A stretch of DNA of 64,000 bases from Sporosarcina sp. P13. Lineage in GTDB: Bacteria > Bacillota > Bacilli > Bacillales_A > Planococcaceae. Of the stretch, positions 8,382 to 17,394 are shown piece by piece. The notes under the pieces were generated by a model. That model made no database searches. It saw nothing but the letters and a program-made list of their open reading frames with translations, and was not told where the DNA came from. Numbering within the stretch: the stretch's first letter is position 1; every line of letters begins with the position of its first letter. Made by a program: the position numbers and the translations under genes. The stretch covers positions 62,001 through 126,000 of the forward strand of contig NZ_PDYM01000001.1 in assembly GCF_002743055.1 (NCBI RefSeq), in the 5' to 3' direction.

Positions 8382-8388
8382 CTTTTAT

Positions 8389-8823
8389 TTAAGAAAGTGA
8401 TTTATGAGACGTATTTTCTACATATGACCCTGTTTCTCCACGTAATACATCGCCGCCAGTAGATTCGATAATTTCATCTGTTACACTGTTTGCGATCGTG
8501 TTCGAAACTAGTTGTAGTAAATCATTTACTTCTAACTGAGACTGCTTAAATTCTTGAACCAATGGAATCGCATCAATTTCTTCTTGAATTTGCTCAATTT
8601 TCTTTTCAATCGCTTTTAATGCACGCTCTTTTTCATAATGCTGGAAATTCACTGCTTGTGTTTGAAGTGATTTCAAACTAGCAATTTTTTCACGTACTTT
8701 TTGATTTTCATTAATTTGAGCTTCCGCACGCTTATAAAAATCTACTTCTTCTGTATTGGCTAACATATGTGCCAAGTCACGTGCTTTTTCAATAATTTCG
8801 TCTTTCGTATATCGCTTTTCCAT
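8389..8823 (-). CDS. ymcA: RicA/YmcA family regulator
   Basis: A member of the YlbF/YmcA family of small helical proteins, 144 residues and largely coiled coil (for example EKERALKAIEKKIEQIQEEIDAI split by short turns). In B. subtilis, YmcA, YlbF and YaaT form the Y-complex (RicAFT), which promotes RNase Y processing of operon mRNAs and affects sporulation, competence and biofilm formation. Its presence near rny (RNase Y) here is therefore functionally coherent. The start codon overlaps the miaB stop by one base (TAATG), showing translational coupling. No cysteine-rich motif is seen in this subunit. Confidence 0.92.
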   Translation of the reverse strand: MEKRYTKDEIIEKARDLAHMLANTEEVDFYKRAEAQINENQKVREKIASLKSLQTQAVNFQHYEKERALKAIEKKIEQIQEEIDAIPLVQEFKQSQLEVNDLLQLVSNTIANSVTDEIIESTGGDVLRGETGSYVENTSHKSLS

Positions 8824-10370
8824 TATCCCATCACCTTTTCCTTTTTAACTACTCTGATGAACTCACCATCGAGCGACCATGTTTTTGCTTCTATAATACG
8901 AACTTCAACAATTTCTCCAATGACAGAACGCGGGGCTCTGAAATTCACTAGTTTACTTTTTTCCGTATAGCCAGCAAGAACTTCTGGATTTCTCTTACTT
9001 TCACCTTCTACAAGCACTTTTACAATTTGATCTTGATATGGCTTCATTGCTTCTGCAGACATATCACTTACTAACTTATTCAGGCGTTGCAATCGCTCTT
9101 TCTTCACTTCCATCGGGACATTATCTTGCATCTTCGCAGCTGGTGTACCTTCACGTGGCGAATAAATATAAGTGAACGCCATGTCAAAACCTACTTCACG
9201 ATACAAAGACATCGTTTCTTCAAATTGCTCATCCGTTTCATTTGGAAACCCTACAATGATGTCTGTTGTAAGAGACGCGTTTGGAATTGCAGTTCGAATC
9301 TTATCAACCAGCTCCAAATATCCTTCTCGCGTATATTTACGAGCCATAATTTTAAGCATTTCACTAGATCCTGATTGAACCGGAAGATGAATATGGTCGA
9401 CCAAATTTCCACCTTTGGCAAGTACTTCGATTAAATGATCGTCGAAGTCGCGTGGGTGACTCGTTGTAAAGCGAATTCTCGGAATATCAATCTTCCGTAA
9501 ATCATCCATCAAATCGCCCAATCGATAGTCGATATCGTCAAAATCTTTACCGAATGCGTTAACGTTTTGACCGAGTAACGTAATCTCTTTATAGCCTTCT
9601 GCTGCTAGCTGACGAACTTCCTGAATTATATCTTGCGGTCTTCGGCTTCGCTCTTTACCACGTGTATAAGGAACGATACAGTACGTACAAAACTTGTCGC
9701 AACCGTACATAATATTGACCCAGCCTTTAATATTATCACGGCGAACTTTCGGCAAGTTTTCAATGACGTCCCCTTCTTTTGACCACACTTCAATAACCAT
9801 CTCTTTTGACATATACGCTTCATGTAAAATCTCTGGTAAGCGATGAATATTATGTGTTCCAAAAATCATATCCACTTGGTCATACGTTTTTAAAATCTTT
9901 TTCACGACAGATTCTTCTTGTGACATACAGCCACAAACACCTATTAATAAATCTGGTTTACCTACTTTGAGCGGCTTTAAGTGACCGAGCTCACCAAACA
10001 CTCTATTTTCTGCATTTTCACGAATTGCACATGTATTAAGTAAAATGACGTTAGCTTCTTTAACGTTATCTGTCCATTCGTAACCAAGCGCCATGAATAT
10101 ACCTGACATTACTTCTGTATCATGTTCGTTCATTTGGCAACCAAATGTTTGAATGTGGAATTTGCGGTCTTGTCCCATTCCTTTAAAGAGAGGATCTATT
10201 TGAAAGTTGTCGTGATATTCTATTTCTTCTTTTCCGCGTTTCTTTGCATCTTTTAGGGATGGTCCACTATACACCGACTCGAAATATTTACTATAATCTT
10301 TCTCGGTTGTTTTTTGTTTTGGTGCGTCATCTGTTGCGAGCCCGTTCTGTAAGCGCTGTTCTTCATTCAT
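8823..10370 (-). CDS. miaB: tRNA-2-methylthio-N6-dimethylallyladenosine synthase MiaB
   Basis: A radical-SAM methylthiotransferase that converts i6A37 to ms2i6A37 in tRNA, following MiaA. The 515 residues contain an N-terminal UPF0004 domain with cysteines ([22 protein letters not shown]). The radical-SAM motif CDKFCTYC follows near residue 224, and a C-terminal TRAM domain covers about residues 435-510. The roughly 65-residue charged N-terminal extension is usual for Bacillus MiaB. ATG at 10370 with GAAAGG upstream. B. subtilis has tdh-kbl between spoVS and miaB; here miaB follows spoVS directly after a terminator. Confidence 0.97.
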   Translation of the reverse strand: MNEEQRLQNGLATDDAPKQKTTEKDYSKYFESVYSGPSLKDAKKRGKEEIEYHDNFQIDPLFKGMGQDRKFHIQTFGCQMNEHDTEVMSGIFMALGYEWTDNVKEANVILLNTCAIRENAENRVFGELGHLKPLKVGKPDLLIGVCGCMSQEESVVKKILKTYDQVDMIFGTHNIHRLPEILHEAYMSKEMVIEVWSKEGDVIENLPKVRRDNIKGWVNIMYGCDKFCTYCIVPYTRGKERSRRPQDIIQEVRQLAAEGYKEITLLGQNVNAFGKDFDDIDYRLGDLMDDLRKIDIPRIRFTTSHPRDFDDHLIEVLAKGGNLVDHIHLPVQSGSSEMLKIMARKYTREGYLELVDKIRTAIPNASLTTDIIVGFPNETDEQFEETMSLYREVGFDMAFTYIYSPREGTPAAKMQDNVPMEVKKERLQRLNKLVSDMSAEAMKPYQDQIVKVLVEGESKRNPEVLAGYTEKSKLVNFRAPRSVIGEIVEVRIIEAKTWSLDGEFIRVVKKEKVMG

Positions 10371-10481
10371 TGCAGTAGCCCCTTTCTATTACTTATCGGG
10401 AAATAAACGTACATGACATTATTATACTGAACTTTTGTTAGTTATGATAGCAAAGGGCTAAATTGTTGCTTGTTTGTCATG

Positions 10482-10516
10482 AAAAAAAGACCACGGTATA
10501 TAGCAACCATGGTCTT
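10482..10516 (-). terminator. Terminator of spoVS
   Basis: AAGACCA-C-GGT / ACC-A-TGGTCTT stem (10487-10516) with a run of seven U residues on the minus strand, 14 bases after the spoVS stop. Confidence 0.8.
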
Positions 10517-10529
10517 GTGTAAAAACGGA

Positions 10530-10796
10530 CTAACGATCTTTTCTTTCAACGAGAAGTTTCAGCGCTGTTCTTCCTTCTCCATTGATTTCGATATCGGTGA
10601 AGGCCGGAGCACAAACTAAATCTCCTCCACTAGGTGCGACGAATCCTCTTGCAATTGCGACTGCCTTGACCGCTTGGTTAAGTGCGCCTGCCCCGACTGC
10701 TTGGATTTCTGCATAACCTTGCTCACGAATCACCGCCACTAATGCGCCTGCTACTGAGTTCGGATTTGATCGGGAAGATACTTTTAAGGGACTCAC
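10530..10796 (-). CDS. spoVS: Stage V sporulation protein S
   Basis: A small Alba-like protein needed for coat assembly and cortex formation in B. subtilis and thought to bind nucleic acid. The 88 residues contain the near-invariant core NPNSVAGALVAVIRE, QAVGAGALNQAVKA and IARGFVAPSGGDL. GTG start at 10796 with AAGGAGG 7 bases upstream. It lies between ymdB and miaB, the usual neighbourhood, and is closed by its own terminator. A short hairpin (TATGGAA / TTCCATA, 10824-10845) without a U-tract lies in the gap after ymdB; its role is unknown. Confidence 0.96.
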   Translation of the reverse strand: MSPLKVSSRSNPNSVAGALVAVIREQGYAEIQAVGAGALNQAVKAVAIARGFVAPSGGDLVCAPAFTDIEINGEGRTALKLLVERKDR

Positions 10797-10888
10797 GATA
10801 TTTCCTCCTTATTTTGCAATGTCTATGGAAAGAGTATTTTCCATAAATCATCCTATGATAGCTAAGGAGGAATTAGACACCGATTGAA

Positions 10889-11686
10889 TTAGTTTGTAAA
10901 CGGATGATCTTCGTTAATTCGGATTCGCTCAATTTTGAGTGCTTTTCCTGTCTTATCATCCAGTTCTACAAACATCCCGTTTAACTGAGGACGTCCCTTT
11001 TTCGGTACTTCAAAGCGTGTCGGCAAATTCGTATAGAAACGATACAGTACATCTTCTTTTTTCATACCAAGTATTTCATCATAAGGACCTGTCATTCCAG
11101 CATCTGTTAAATAAGCAGTTCCCCCTGGAAGAATGCGGTCATCGGCTGTCTGTACATGCGTATGCGTACCAACGACGACAGATACTTTACCATCCAAATG
11201 CCAGCCCATTGCAATTTTTTCGCTTGTTGCTTCAGCATGGAAGTCTACGAATACTAACGGTGATGTTTGCAAAGCTTCTTCCACTAATTCATCCGCTTTC
11301 GCAAATGGATCATCATGCGGTGGTAAAAATGTTCGACCATGCAAGTTAATAACGGAAAGTGTCACACCATTCTTCGTGATCGACGTCATACCTTTTCCTG
11401 GCGCTGCTTCAGAAAAGTTTGCCGGTCGAATTAAATAATCCACCTCATCGATAAAGTCATAAATTTCACGCTGATCCCATGTGTGATTACCCATTGTAAT
11501 GACGTCCACACCCGCATGCAATAAATCATGATAGATCGCTTTCGTAATTCCTCTACCAGATGCCGCATTTTCTCCATTGGCAATAATAACATCCGCTTGA
11601 TATTTTCTTTTCAAACGAGATAAATAATCCATTACCATTTCTCTTCCCATCGATCCAACTATATCTCCAATAAATATAACTTTCAT
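10889..11686 (-). CDS. ymdB: YmdB-type metallophosphoesterase (2',3'-cyclic nucleotide phosphodiesterase)
   Basis: 265 residues of the TIGR00282 calcineurin-like family. Metal-binding motifs are in order: FIGDIVGSMGRE near residue 5, IANGENAASGRG near 35, MGNHTWDQ near 65, VDFHAEATSEK near 147 and VVGTHTHVQTADD near 172. In B. subtilis YmdB hydrolyses 2',3'-cyclic nucleotides and influences the switch between biofilm formation and motility. It follows rny, as in Bacillus, but a strong hairpin between the two suggests partly separate expression. Confidence 0.95.
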   Translation of the reverse strand: MKVIFIGDIVGSMGREMVMDYLSRLKRKYQADVIIANGENAASGRGITKAIYHDLLHAGVDVITMGNHTWDQREIYDFIDEVDYLIRPANFSEAAPGKGMTSITKNGVTLSVINLHGRTFLPPHDDPFAKADELVEEALQTSPLVFVDFHAEATSEKIAMGWHLDGKVSVVVGTHTHVQTADDRILPGGTAYLTDAGMTGPYDEILGMKKEDVLYRFYTNLPTRFEVPKKGRPQLNGMFVELDDKTGKALKIERIRINEDHPFTN

Positions 11687-11710
11687 CCATTAAAACCTCT
11701 TTCCAAAATG

Positions 11711-11747
11711 AAAACAGCTTCCAAACGAACCGGAAGCTGTTTTTTTA
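11711..11747 (-). terminator. Terminator of rny
   Basis: AAAACAGCTTCC / GGAAGCTGTTTT, 12-bp perfect stem with a 9-base loop, beginning about 11 bases after the rny stop. Confidence 0.8.
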
Positions 11748-11757
11748 TAAATTTACA

Positions 11758-13317
11758 TTATTTCGCATACTCTACTGCACGGGTCTCCCGTATGACCGTT
11801 ACTTTAATATGCCCTGGGTAGTTCAATTCTTCTTCAATTTGCTTTCGTATATCTCGAGCCAAACGATGGGCTGTAATGTCATCAATTTGATCTGGACGGA
11901 CGATGATTCGAACTTCACGTCCTGCTTGGATAGCAAATGATTTTTCAACACCTTCATAGGATTCAGAGATTTCTTCAAGCTTTTGAAGTCTTTTAATATA
12001 GTTCTCCAGTGTCTCACTACGCGCACCTGGTCTTGCGGCAGATAGTGCATCCGCTGCTGCAACAAGTACCGCGATAACAGACGTTGCTTCTTCGTCACCG
12101 TGGTGAGAAGCAATACTGTTGATGACGACTGGATGTTCTTTATATTTCGTTGCTAGCTCGACACCAATTTGTACGTGACTACCTTCTACCTCATGATCAA
12201 TTGCTTTACCGATATCATGTAGTAAGCCTGCTCGTCTCGCTAATGTCACGTCTTCTCCTAGCTCTGCTGCAAGTAAACCTGATAAGTAGGCTACTTCAAT
12301 TGAGTGTTTCAAGACATTTTGTCCATAACTTGTTCGGAAATGCAGACGACCTAAGATTTTGATCATATCAGGATGCAAGTTGTGAACGCCAACATCGAAT
12401 GTCGTTTGTTCTCCCTTTTCCCGAATCAGTTCGTCCACTTCTCTTCTAGACTTGTCCACCATTTCTTCGATACGCGCGGGATGTATTCTTCCATCCTGTA
12501 CCAATTTTTCTAGTGCTAGTCTAGCGGTTTCTCTCCGAATTGGATCAAAACCAGAAAGAATTACGGCTTCCGGTGTATCGTCAATAATTAGATCGATACC
12601 CGTCAATGTTTCAAGTGTACGGATGTTTCTTCCTTCACGACCAATGATACGACCTTTCATTTCGTCATTTGGTAAGTTGACGACGGAGACTGTCGTTTCA
12701 GCAACATGATCTGCTGCAAATCGTTGCAATGCAAGCGATAGAATTTCCCTAGCTTTCCGCTCAGATTCTTCTTTAGCACGTTGTTCAGATTCTTTAGTCA
12801 TGACCGCAATATCAGTGGATAATTCTTCTTCTACATCATCCAAAATAATACGTTTCGCTTCATCTCTAGTTAACGAAGAAATTCTTTCTAACTCCGTCTT
12901 CTGAGTCGTAACGAGTTCTTCCGCTTTGCGTTCCATCTCTTCAATATGCTGTTGTCTTTCTAAAAGCGCATCTTCTTTGCGTTCTAGACCTGCTTCTCGT
13001 TTATTGAGCGCATCATCCTTGCGATCAAGGTTTTCTTCACGCTGTAAGAGACGGTTTTCCTGTTTCTGTAATTCCGTCCTTCTCTCACGGACTTCTGTTT
13101 CCGCTTCAATGCGTAGTTCGTGAGTTTCATCTTTCGCTTCTAATAGTGCCTCTTTTTTCACTGACTCCGCTTCACGCTTCGCCTCTTCGACGATTTGATT
13201 CGCTGTTTGCTTGGCACCAGTCACTTTTGAATCATTCACATTCTTCAATATAAAAAAGCTAACAACTGTACCGACGATGAGACTTAGCAAAACGGAGATG
13301 AGTATTTCAACAATCAT
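11758..13317 (-). CDS. rny: Ribonuclease Y
   Basis: The membrane-anchored endoribonuclease that initiates mRNA decay in Firmicutes. Order of parts: an N-terminal transmembrane helix ([21 protein letters not shown]), a long coiled coil to about residue 200, a KH domain with [15 protein letters not shown] near 215, and an HD domain with the [12 protein letters not shown] motif near 365. The ATG at 13317 is used because AGGAGGTGA ends 5 bases before it; the GTG at 13326 lies inside that ribosome site. The resulting 519 residues match B. subtilis. It is preceded by a strong promoter and a leader of nearly 300 nt with structure (see 13405-13497). Confidence 0.97.
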   Translation of the reverse strand: MIVEILISVLLSLIVGTVVSFFILKNVNDSKVTGAKQTANQIVEEAKREAESVKKEALLEAKDETHELRIEAETEVRERRTELQKQENRLLQREENLDRKDDALNKREAGLERKEDALLERQQHIEEMERKAEELVTTQKTELERISSLTRDEAKRIILDDVEEELSTDIAVMTKESEQRAKEESERKAREILSLALQRFAADHVAETTVSVVNLPNDEMKGRIIGREGRNIRTLETLTGIDLIIDDTPEAVILSGFDPIRRETARLALEKLVQDGRIHPARIEEMVDKSRREVDELIREKGEQTTFDVGVHNLHPDMIKILGRLHFRTSYGQNVLKHSIEVAYLSGLLAAELGEDVTLARRAGLLHDIGKAIDHEVEGSHVQIGVELATKYKEHPVVINSIASHHGDEEATSVIAVLVAAADALSAARPGARSETLENYIKRLQKLEEISESYEGVEKSFAIQAGREVRIIVRPDQIDDITAHRLARDIRKQIEEELNYPGHIKVTVIRETRAVEYAK

Positions 13318-13404
13318 TGAGGTCACCTCCTCCTGCTTATACTTTTCTTTTCAGTCGGCTCGTATAATTAATTTTGCCACGGCGAATCTATTTCACGTAC
13401 CCTT

Positions 13405-13497
13405 TTACCAGACCGGCCTGGTAATGTCCCGCTTTCTGTGAAAACGCCGAAGGCACTAACTTAATCCAACGGGTAAAAGACCCTGCTGTTTCGGGAC
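13405..13497 (-). ncRNA. Candidate structured element in the rny 5' leader
   Basis: On the minus-strand RNA, GTCCCG (13497-13492) pairs with CGGGAC (13431-13426) and encloses the hairpin GGGT-CTTTT-ACCC (13483-13471). Immediately downstream is a second hairpin, TTACCAG-GCCGGT-CTGGTAA (13424-13405). The block looks GC-richer than its surroundings. It does not match any riboswitch class I can recall; autoregulation of RNase Y is one possible role. Confidence 0.4.
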
Positions 13498-13625
13498 GAT
13501 GTGACATACATTCTACTAATTTTTTAGATAAGCTTCGTGTTTGCTGAATTAAGTTAAAATCAACATACCGCCAAAAACAATTCATTGTTTTGAGTAATAT
13601 TAGGCATATATAATACACCACTTTT

Positions 13626-13654
13626 ATTGTATAGCTGTAGTTTTAATGTGTCAA
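13626..13654 (-). promoter_or_regulatory. Predicted sigma-A promoter of rny
   Basis: Perfect TTGACA (13654-13649), 17-base spacer, TACAAT (13631-13626). It places the start of transcription near 13619, about 300 nt before the rny ATG. Confidence 0.75.
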
Positions 13655-13812
13655 GGAATGATGAATGAAATTTGACACTCCGGTGGCCTTTTACAATAGT
13701 TTTTTTCTTTCTATTACACTTTACTAAATAACAGCACCTAAACTTACTTATAATTGGGGAGATACCATTGTGTTCATCACTATACTCACTGCAGCACTGG
13801 CGGATGACTCCC

Positions 13813-13853
13813 GCAATAAGCCAGATAGGAAGTGCAACTATCCGCCTTATTGC
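13813..13853. repeat. Two-part inverted repeat
   Basis: GCAATAAG (13813-13820) pairs with CTTATTGC (13846-13853) and GATAG (13824-13828) with CTATC (13838-13842); symmetric three-base internal loop and a nine-base terminal loop. No U-tract. Possible extragenic repeat. Confidence 0.5.
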
Positions 13854-14005
13854 TACGCCTACCGCTTGTAAGGCGCCTACGTTTGGTGAAGGAAGGTAAG
13901 TATCTTAGTACGCTAAAGTCTGATAGTGCATATTACTAAGTACCAAAGCCTACTAAAACTACACTGTACTCAATAGCGAAGGCACAACTGCGGGGTCGGC
14001 CGAAA

Positions 14006-14046
14006 CAAAGAGACAGCTAGCGCGACTTTCGCTAGTTGGCTCTTTG
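14006..14046. repeat. Two-part inverted repeat
   Basis: CAAAGAG (14006-14012) pairs with CTCTTTG (14040-14046) and CTAGCG with CGCTAG inside it. A further GTGGG...CCCAC hairpin follows directly on the right. Possible extragenic repeat; no second copy seen in the window. Confidence 0.5.
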
Positions 14047-14164
14047 TGGGAGGCAATCCCCCACGTGCCGAAACGATGATAGAAAGCTGACCTTCTCTAC
14101 CTTCAGTACCGAAAAAAGAATCGAGCAACGACACGACACACTCTAGTTTTAGTATTGTACAATG

Positions 14165-14216
14165 CACAAAAAGGCTGTCACAGAGAGTCGTGAGTTACGA
14201 CTTTCTGGACAAGCCT
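14165..14216 (-). terminator. Terminator of recA
   Basis: On the minus strand AGGCTTGTC pairs with GACAGCCT followed by UUUUU, with an inner hairpin AGTCGT-AACTC-ACGACT. It begins about 12 bases after the recA stop. Confidence 0.75.
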
Positions 14217-14228
14217 GGATTCAAGAAA

Positions 14229-15293
14229 TTACTTTTCGTCAGGTATTAATAGCAATTCATCTAGTTCATCTTCTTCATCATGAGCTCCGATTACATAGTT
14301 TGTATTATCATCCATACCATAGGATTCACGAATTTTAGCTGCTATTTCATTGCGCATATTTTTGTTTTCCTTAAGGAACTGCTTCGCATTTTCACGACCT
14401 TGTCCTAAACGCTCGCCTTCGTAGGAGTACCAAGCACCACTCTTTTGTACAACTTCTAATTCTGACCCTAGATCAAGAATTTCTCCTTCTTTTGAAATTC
14501 CTTCTCCGTACATAATATCGACTTCAGCCGTTCTAAAAGGTGGAGCAACTTTATTTTTCACTACACGAATTCTTGTCTTGTTCCCCATAATGTCGTTTCC
14601 TTGTTTGATCGCTTCTCCACGACGCACTTCAAGACGGACAGAAGAATAAAACTTTAACGCTCTACCGCCCGGTGTAACTTCAGGGTTACCGAACATCACT
14701 CCAACTTTTTCACGAATTTGGTTGATGAAGACTGCAATTGTATTAGACTTGTTAATCGCACCAGAAAGTTTACGTAGTGCTTGAGACATTAAACGTGCTT
14801 GCAAACCAACGTGAGCGTCTCCCATTTCTCCTTCAATCTCTGCTTTCGGTACTAATGCGGCAACTGAGTCGACTACAATAATATCTACTGCACCACTTCG
14901 TACGAGCGCTTCAGCAATTTCCAATGCTTGCTCCCCTGTGTCAGGTTGAGATAGCAATAGTTCATCGATATTCACGCCAAGCTTTTGTGCATAGACCGGA
15001 TCGAGCGCGTGCTCCGCATCGATAAATGCAGCCGTTCCACCGTTTGCTTGAACTTCAGCAATCGCATGTAAAGCTACTGTCGTTTTACCAGAACTCTCAG
15101 GTCCGTATACTTCGATTACACGGCCGCGCGGATATCCACCGATACCAAGCGCTGAATCCAATGCTAGGGAACCTGATGAAGATGTAGCGATTTGTAGATC
15201 TGTTTTCTCCCCAAGTTTCATAACAGAACCTTTACCAAATTGCTTTTCTATTTGTTTTAATGCCATATCTAGTGCCGCTTTACGATTGCTCAA
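14229..15293 (-). CDS. recA: Recombinase RecA
   Basis: Forms the ATP-dependent filament on single-stranded DNA for strand exchange and triggers LexA self-cleavage. 354 residues. Walker [10 protein letters not shown] at residues 64-72, Walker B region [12 protein letters not shown], the loop [16 protein letters not shown] and an acidic C-terminal tail ([10 protein letters not shown]). The start codon is TTG at 15293, with AGGAGG 8 bases upstream. The [20 protein letters not shown] start aligns with the usual RecA N-terminus. A LexA box and promoter lie just upstream and a terminator follows, so it is largely a single-gene SOS unit. Confidence 0.98.
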   Translation of the reverse strand: MSNRKAALDMALKQIEKQFGKGSVMKLGEKTDLQIATSSSGSLALDSALGIGGYPRGRVIEVYGPESSGKTTVALHAIAEVQANGGTAAFIDAEHALDPVYAQKLGVNIDELLLSQPDTGEQALEIAEALVRSGAVDIIVVDSVAALVPKAEIEGEMGDAHVGLQARLMSQALRKLSGAINKSNTIAVFINQIREKVGVMFGNPEVTPGGRALKFYSSVRLEVRRGEAIKQGNDIMGNKTRIRVVKNKVAPPFRTAEVDIMYGEGISKEGEILDLGSELEVVQKSGAWYSYEGERLGQGRENAKQFLKENKNMRNEIAAKIRESYGMDDNTNYVIGAHDEEDELDELLLIPDEK

Positions 15294-15326
15294 TTAAAAT
15301 TCCTCCTCAACTCTTTTTCTATTTCT

Positions 15327-15355
15327 ATTATACCTTCACTTATTGTATTATACAA
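15327..15355 (-). promoter_or_regulatory. Predicted recA promoter
   Basis: TTGTAT (15355-15350), 17-base spacer, TATAAT (15332-15327). A second TATAAT at 15352-15347 is an alternative -10 with a poorer -35. Confidence 0.6.
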
Positions 15356-15363
15356 GAAATAAA

Positions 15364-15377
15364 CGAACGGGCATTCG
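15364..15377. promoter_or_regulatory. LexA (DinR) SOS box of recA
   Basis: CGAACGGGCATTCG matches the Firmicute SOS consensus CGAAC-N4-GTTCG at all but one of the ten defined positions. It lies 8 bases upstream of the predicted -35, consistent with LexA repression of recA. Confidence 0.75.
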
Positions 15378-15457
15378 ATTTTCGTTAGATAGAAAATGAA
15401 AAACGAGTTGATAATCGAGGAGAAATTCATTTTCATAGTCGAAATCGTGGGAAGAAT

Positions 15458-16714
15458 TCAATACTTCAATTCTTTTTTCTCTCTCATTTTCTGTATTAAG
15501 TAATGCAAAGCGAATTGTACAGAGCGCTTACGATTAGAATTGCGTGTACCAGATAGCTGAAGTTTATAAGAAACTGTTTCTAATTCTTCAGCTGCTATAC
15601 CAATCCATACCGTTCCAGGCGGCTGACCATCGTGCGGCTCGGGTCCAGCAGCACCGGTTAGACCGACACCAAATGTCGTATCAAATTTCTGTTTCACATT
15701 TTCCGCTAATGCTTCTGCACATTTTGCACTAACAATTCCGTGGAAATCGAGTAATGATGGTGAAATATTCAGTTGCTCAACCTTCGCTTCTTTATTGTAA
15801 ACAACGACGCCGCCTTTAAGCGCGTTACCGATACCAGGTTCCGATCCAAGCTCAGCCATGAACATTCCAGAAGTTAAACTCTCAGCAGCTGAAATCGACC
15901 AATCATTTTGCAATAATAGCTCCGTTGCTTTGGAAGCTAACGTATCATCATCCACCCCGTAAATAAAATCACCTACAATCGCACGAATTTGTTGCTCTAC
16001 GGGAAGGATGAGCTTTTCTGCTTCTTCTTCAGACGCTGCCTTCGCAGTAATCCGCAACTTCACCATACCTGGAGAGGCTAGGGGGGCAATTGTTGGGTTT
16101 GTTTGATTTTCTAGGATAGACTGTATTCTAACTTCTAATTCTGATTCTCCGATACCTTGAAGCTTTAATATTTTAGAAGCTATGATGTCTTTTTTACCAT
16201 AGACACTTAATAAATAAGGGATTGCTTCATTTTCAAACATTGGCTCTAACTCGTTAGGCGGCCCTGGTAGTAGTATATACTGCTTATCCTCTTTACCAAT
16301 CGCCATACCAGGCGCCATACCGTGTCTATTAGGCAGTACTGTCGCTCCTTCTAACACAAGAGCTTGTTGTTTATTATTTTCCGTCATGACTTTCCCTACA
16401 TGATTAAAATATTGTTGAATAGTTTCCATCGCTTCGGGATCTGATACTAACTTTCGTCCCAACTCTTTAGCGATCGTTTGTTTCGTCAGATCGTCTTTCG
16501 TCGGCCCAAGCCCACCACTAAATATGAGAATATCTGCACGTTGTTGTGCTAGCTGAATCGTTTGGACCAATCGTTCTGGGTTATCACCTACTACTGTATG
16601 GTAGTACACGTCAATTCCAACATCCGCTAATCTACCGGAGATGAATTTCGCATTGGTATTTGTAATTTGACCTAATAATAACTCTGAACCTACCGCAATG
16701 ACTTCTGCTCTCAT
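15458..16714 (-). CDS. cinA: CinA family competence/damage-inducible protein
   Basis: Two-domain protein of 418 residues. The N-terminal MoaB/MogA-like domain (about 1-170) shows GSELLLGQITNTNA and FSGGLGPTKDD. The C-terminal CinA domain (about 250-410), with AAESLTSGM and GLTGAAGPEPHDGQPPG, is the fold of nicotinamide-mononucleotide deamidase. Family members recycle NMN or act on ADP-ribose; in naturally competent bacteria the gene is often co-transcribed with recA. Here it precedes recA by 164 bp, and the recA SOS promoter sits in that gap. Which catalytic activity is real here is not determined by sequence. Confidence 0.95.
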   Translation of the reverse strand: MRAEVIAVGSELLLGQITNTNAKFISGRLADVGIDVYYHTVVGDNPERLVQTIQLAQQRADILIFSGGLGPTKDDLTKQTIAKELGRKLVSDPEAMETIQQYFNHVGKVMTENNKQQALVLEGATVLPNRHGMAPGMAIGKEDKQYILLPGPPNELEPMFENEAIPYLLSVYGKKDIIASKILKLQGIGESELEVRIQSILENQTNPTIAPLASPGMVKLRITAKAASEEEAEKLILPVEQQIRAIVGDFIYGVDDDTLASKATELLLQNDWSISAAESLTSGMFMAELGSEPGIGNALKGGVVVYNKEAKVEQLNISPSLLDFHGIVSAKCAEALAENVKQKFDTTFGVGLTGAAGPEPHDGQPPGTVWIGIAAEELETVSYKLQLSGTRNSNRKRSVQFALHYLIQKMREKKELKY

Positions 16715-16730
16715 GATTACATAACACTCC

Positions 16731-17309
16731 TCACATGGACTCTACTAACACTTTTCGATTCTTCATGAAATAGTCGACACCTGACCAAATAGTAAATACT
16801 AACGCTATGTAGAGCATAATTGTGCCGAACGGTATACCAATTGCTTCAAAGAAAATATTGTGTAATAAAAGGAACGAAATCGCCAATAGCTGTGCTACGG
16901 TTTTTATTTTACCAAGTTGATTGGCTGCTACCACTTCACCGCCACCTGCTAATATTAAACGAAGTCCAGTGACAGCAAACTCTCGGCTAATAATTATAAT
17001 TACTACCCAAGCAGGTGCTGTCCCCATCTCTACTAATAGAATAAATGCAGCAGAAACTAATAATTTATCCGCCAACGGGTCTAAAAACTTACCCATATTC
17101 GTCACTAAATTATTCTTTCTAGCTAAATATCCATCAAGCCAATCTGTCGTTGACGCGATGATAAATATAATGGCACCTACTAAATGTTCAACTGGCATTA
17201 TCGCCCCGCCAATCGTAATCATTCCCCAGCCAAAATCCACTGCCAAGAATAAGATGAAAAATGGAATCATCAGAACTCTTGAAAGTGTAATCTTATTAGG
17301 TAAATTCAT
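16731..17309 (-). CDS. pgsA: CDP-diacylglycerol--glycerol-3-phosphate 3-phosphatidyltransferase
   Basis: Commits CDP-diacylglycerol to phosphatidylglycerol synthesis at the membrane. The 192 residues carry the CDP-alcohol phosphatidyltransferase signature in order: DWLDGYLAR near 57-65, then GKFLDPLADK near 75-84, with the conserved aspartates present. Several hydrophobic helices follow (ILLVEMGTAPAWVVIIIIS and others). ATG at 17309. It lies 16 bp upstream of cinA and downstream of the RodZ-like gene, the standard Bacillales order. Confidence 0.97.
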   Translation of the reverse strand: MNLPNKITLSRVLMIPFFILFLAVDFGWGMITIGGAIMPVEHLVGAIIFIIASTTDWLDGYLARKNNLVTNMGKFLDPLADKLLVSAAFILLVEMGTAPAWVVIIIISREFAVTGLRLILAGGGEVVAANQLGKIKTVAQLLAISFLLLHNIFFEAIGIPFGTIMLYIALVFTIWSGVDYFMKNRKVLVESM

Positions 17310-17394
17310 AAAACTTCCACCTTCCTAATTTTCAACTAGTTTAACCGACTTCATAACAAAATAGTCACCACTAGAGATGACTATCGTTCTACGG

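Larger units (their letters stand above)
13318..14228. other. 911-bp gene-free stretch between recA and rny
   Basis: From right to left it holds the recA terminator (14165-14216), two GC-richer hairpins (14006-14046, 13813-13853), the rny promoter (13626-13654) and the rny leader with a structured core (13405-13497). Short frames at 13388-13621 and 13970-14167 lack ribosome sites and recognisable domains. B. subtilis has pbpX near here; no remnant is visible. Confidence 0.6.

Noticed and set aside
13388-13621. 77-codon frame in the rny leader
   Set aside because: Its ATG sits at the predicted transcription start, there is no ribosome site, and the peptide has no family features. The DNA is better explained as structured leader RNA.
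13970-14167. 65-codon frame downstream of recA
   Set aside because: It runs through a strong inverted repeat and has no ribosome site; the apparent peptide follows from repeat-like DNA.
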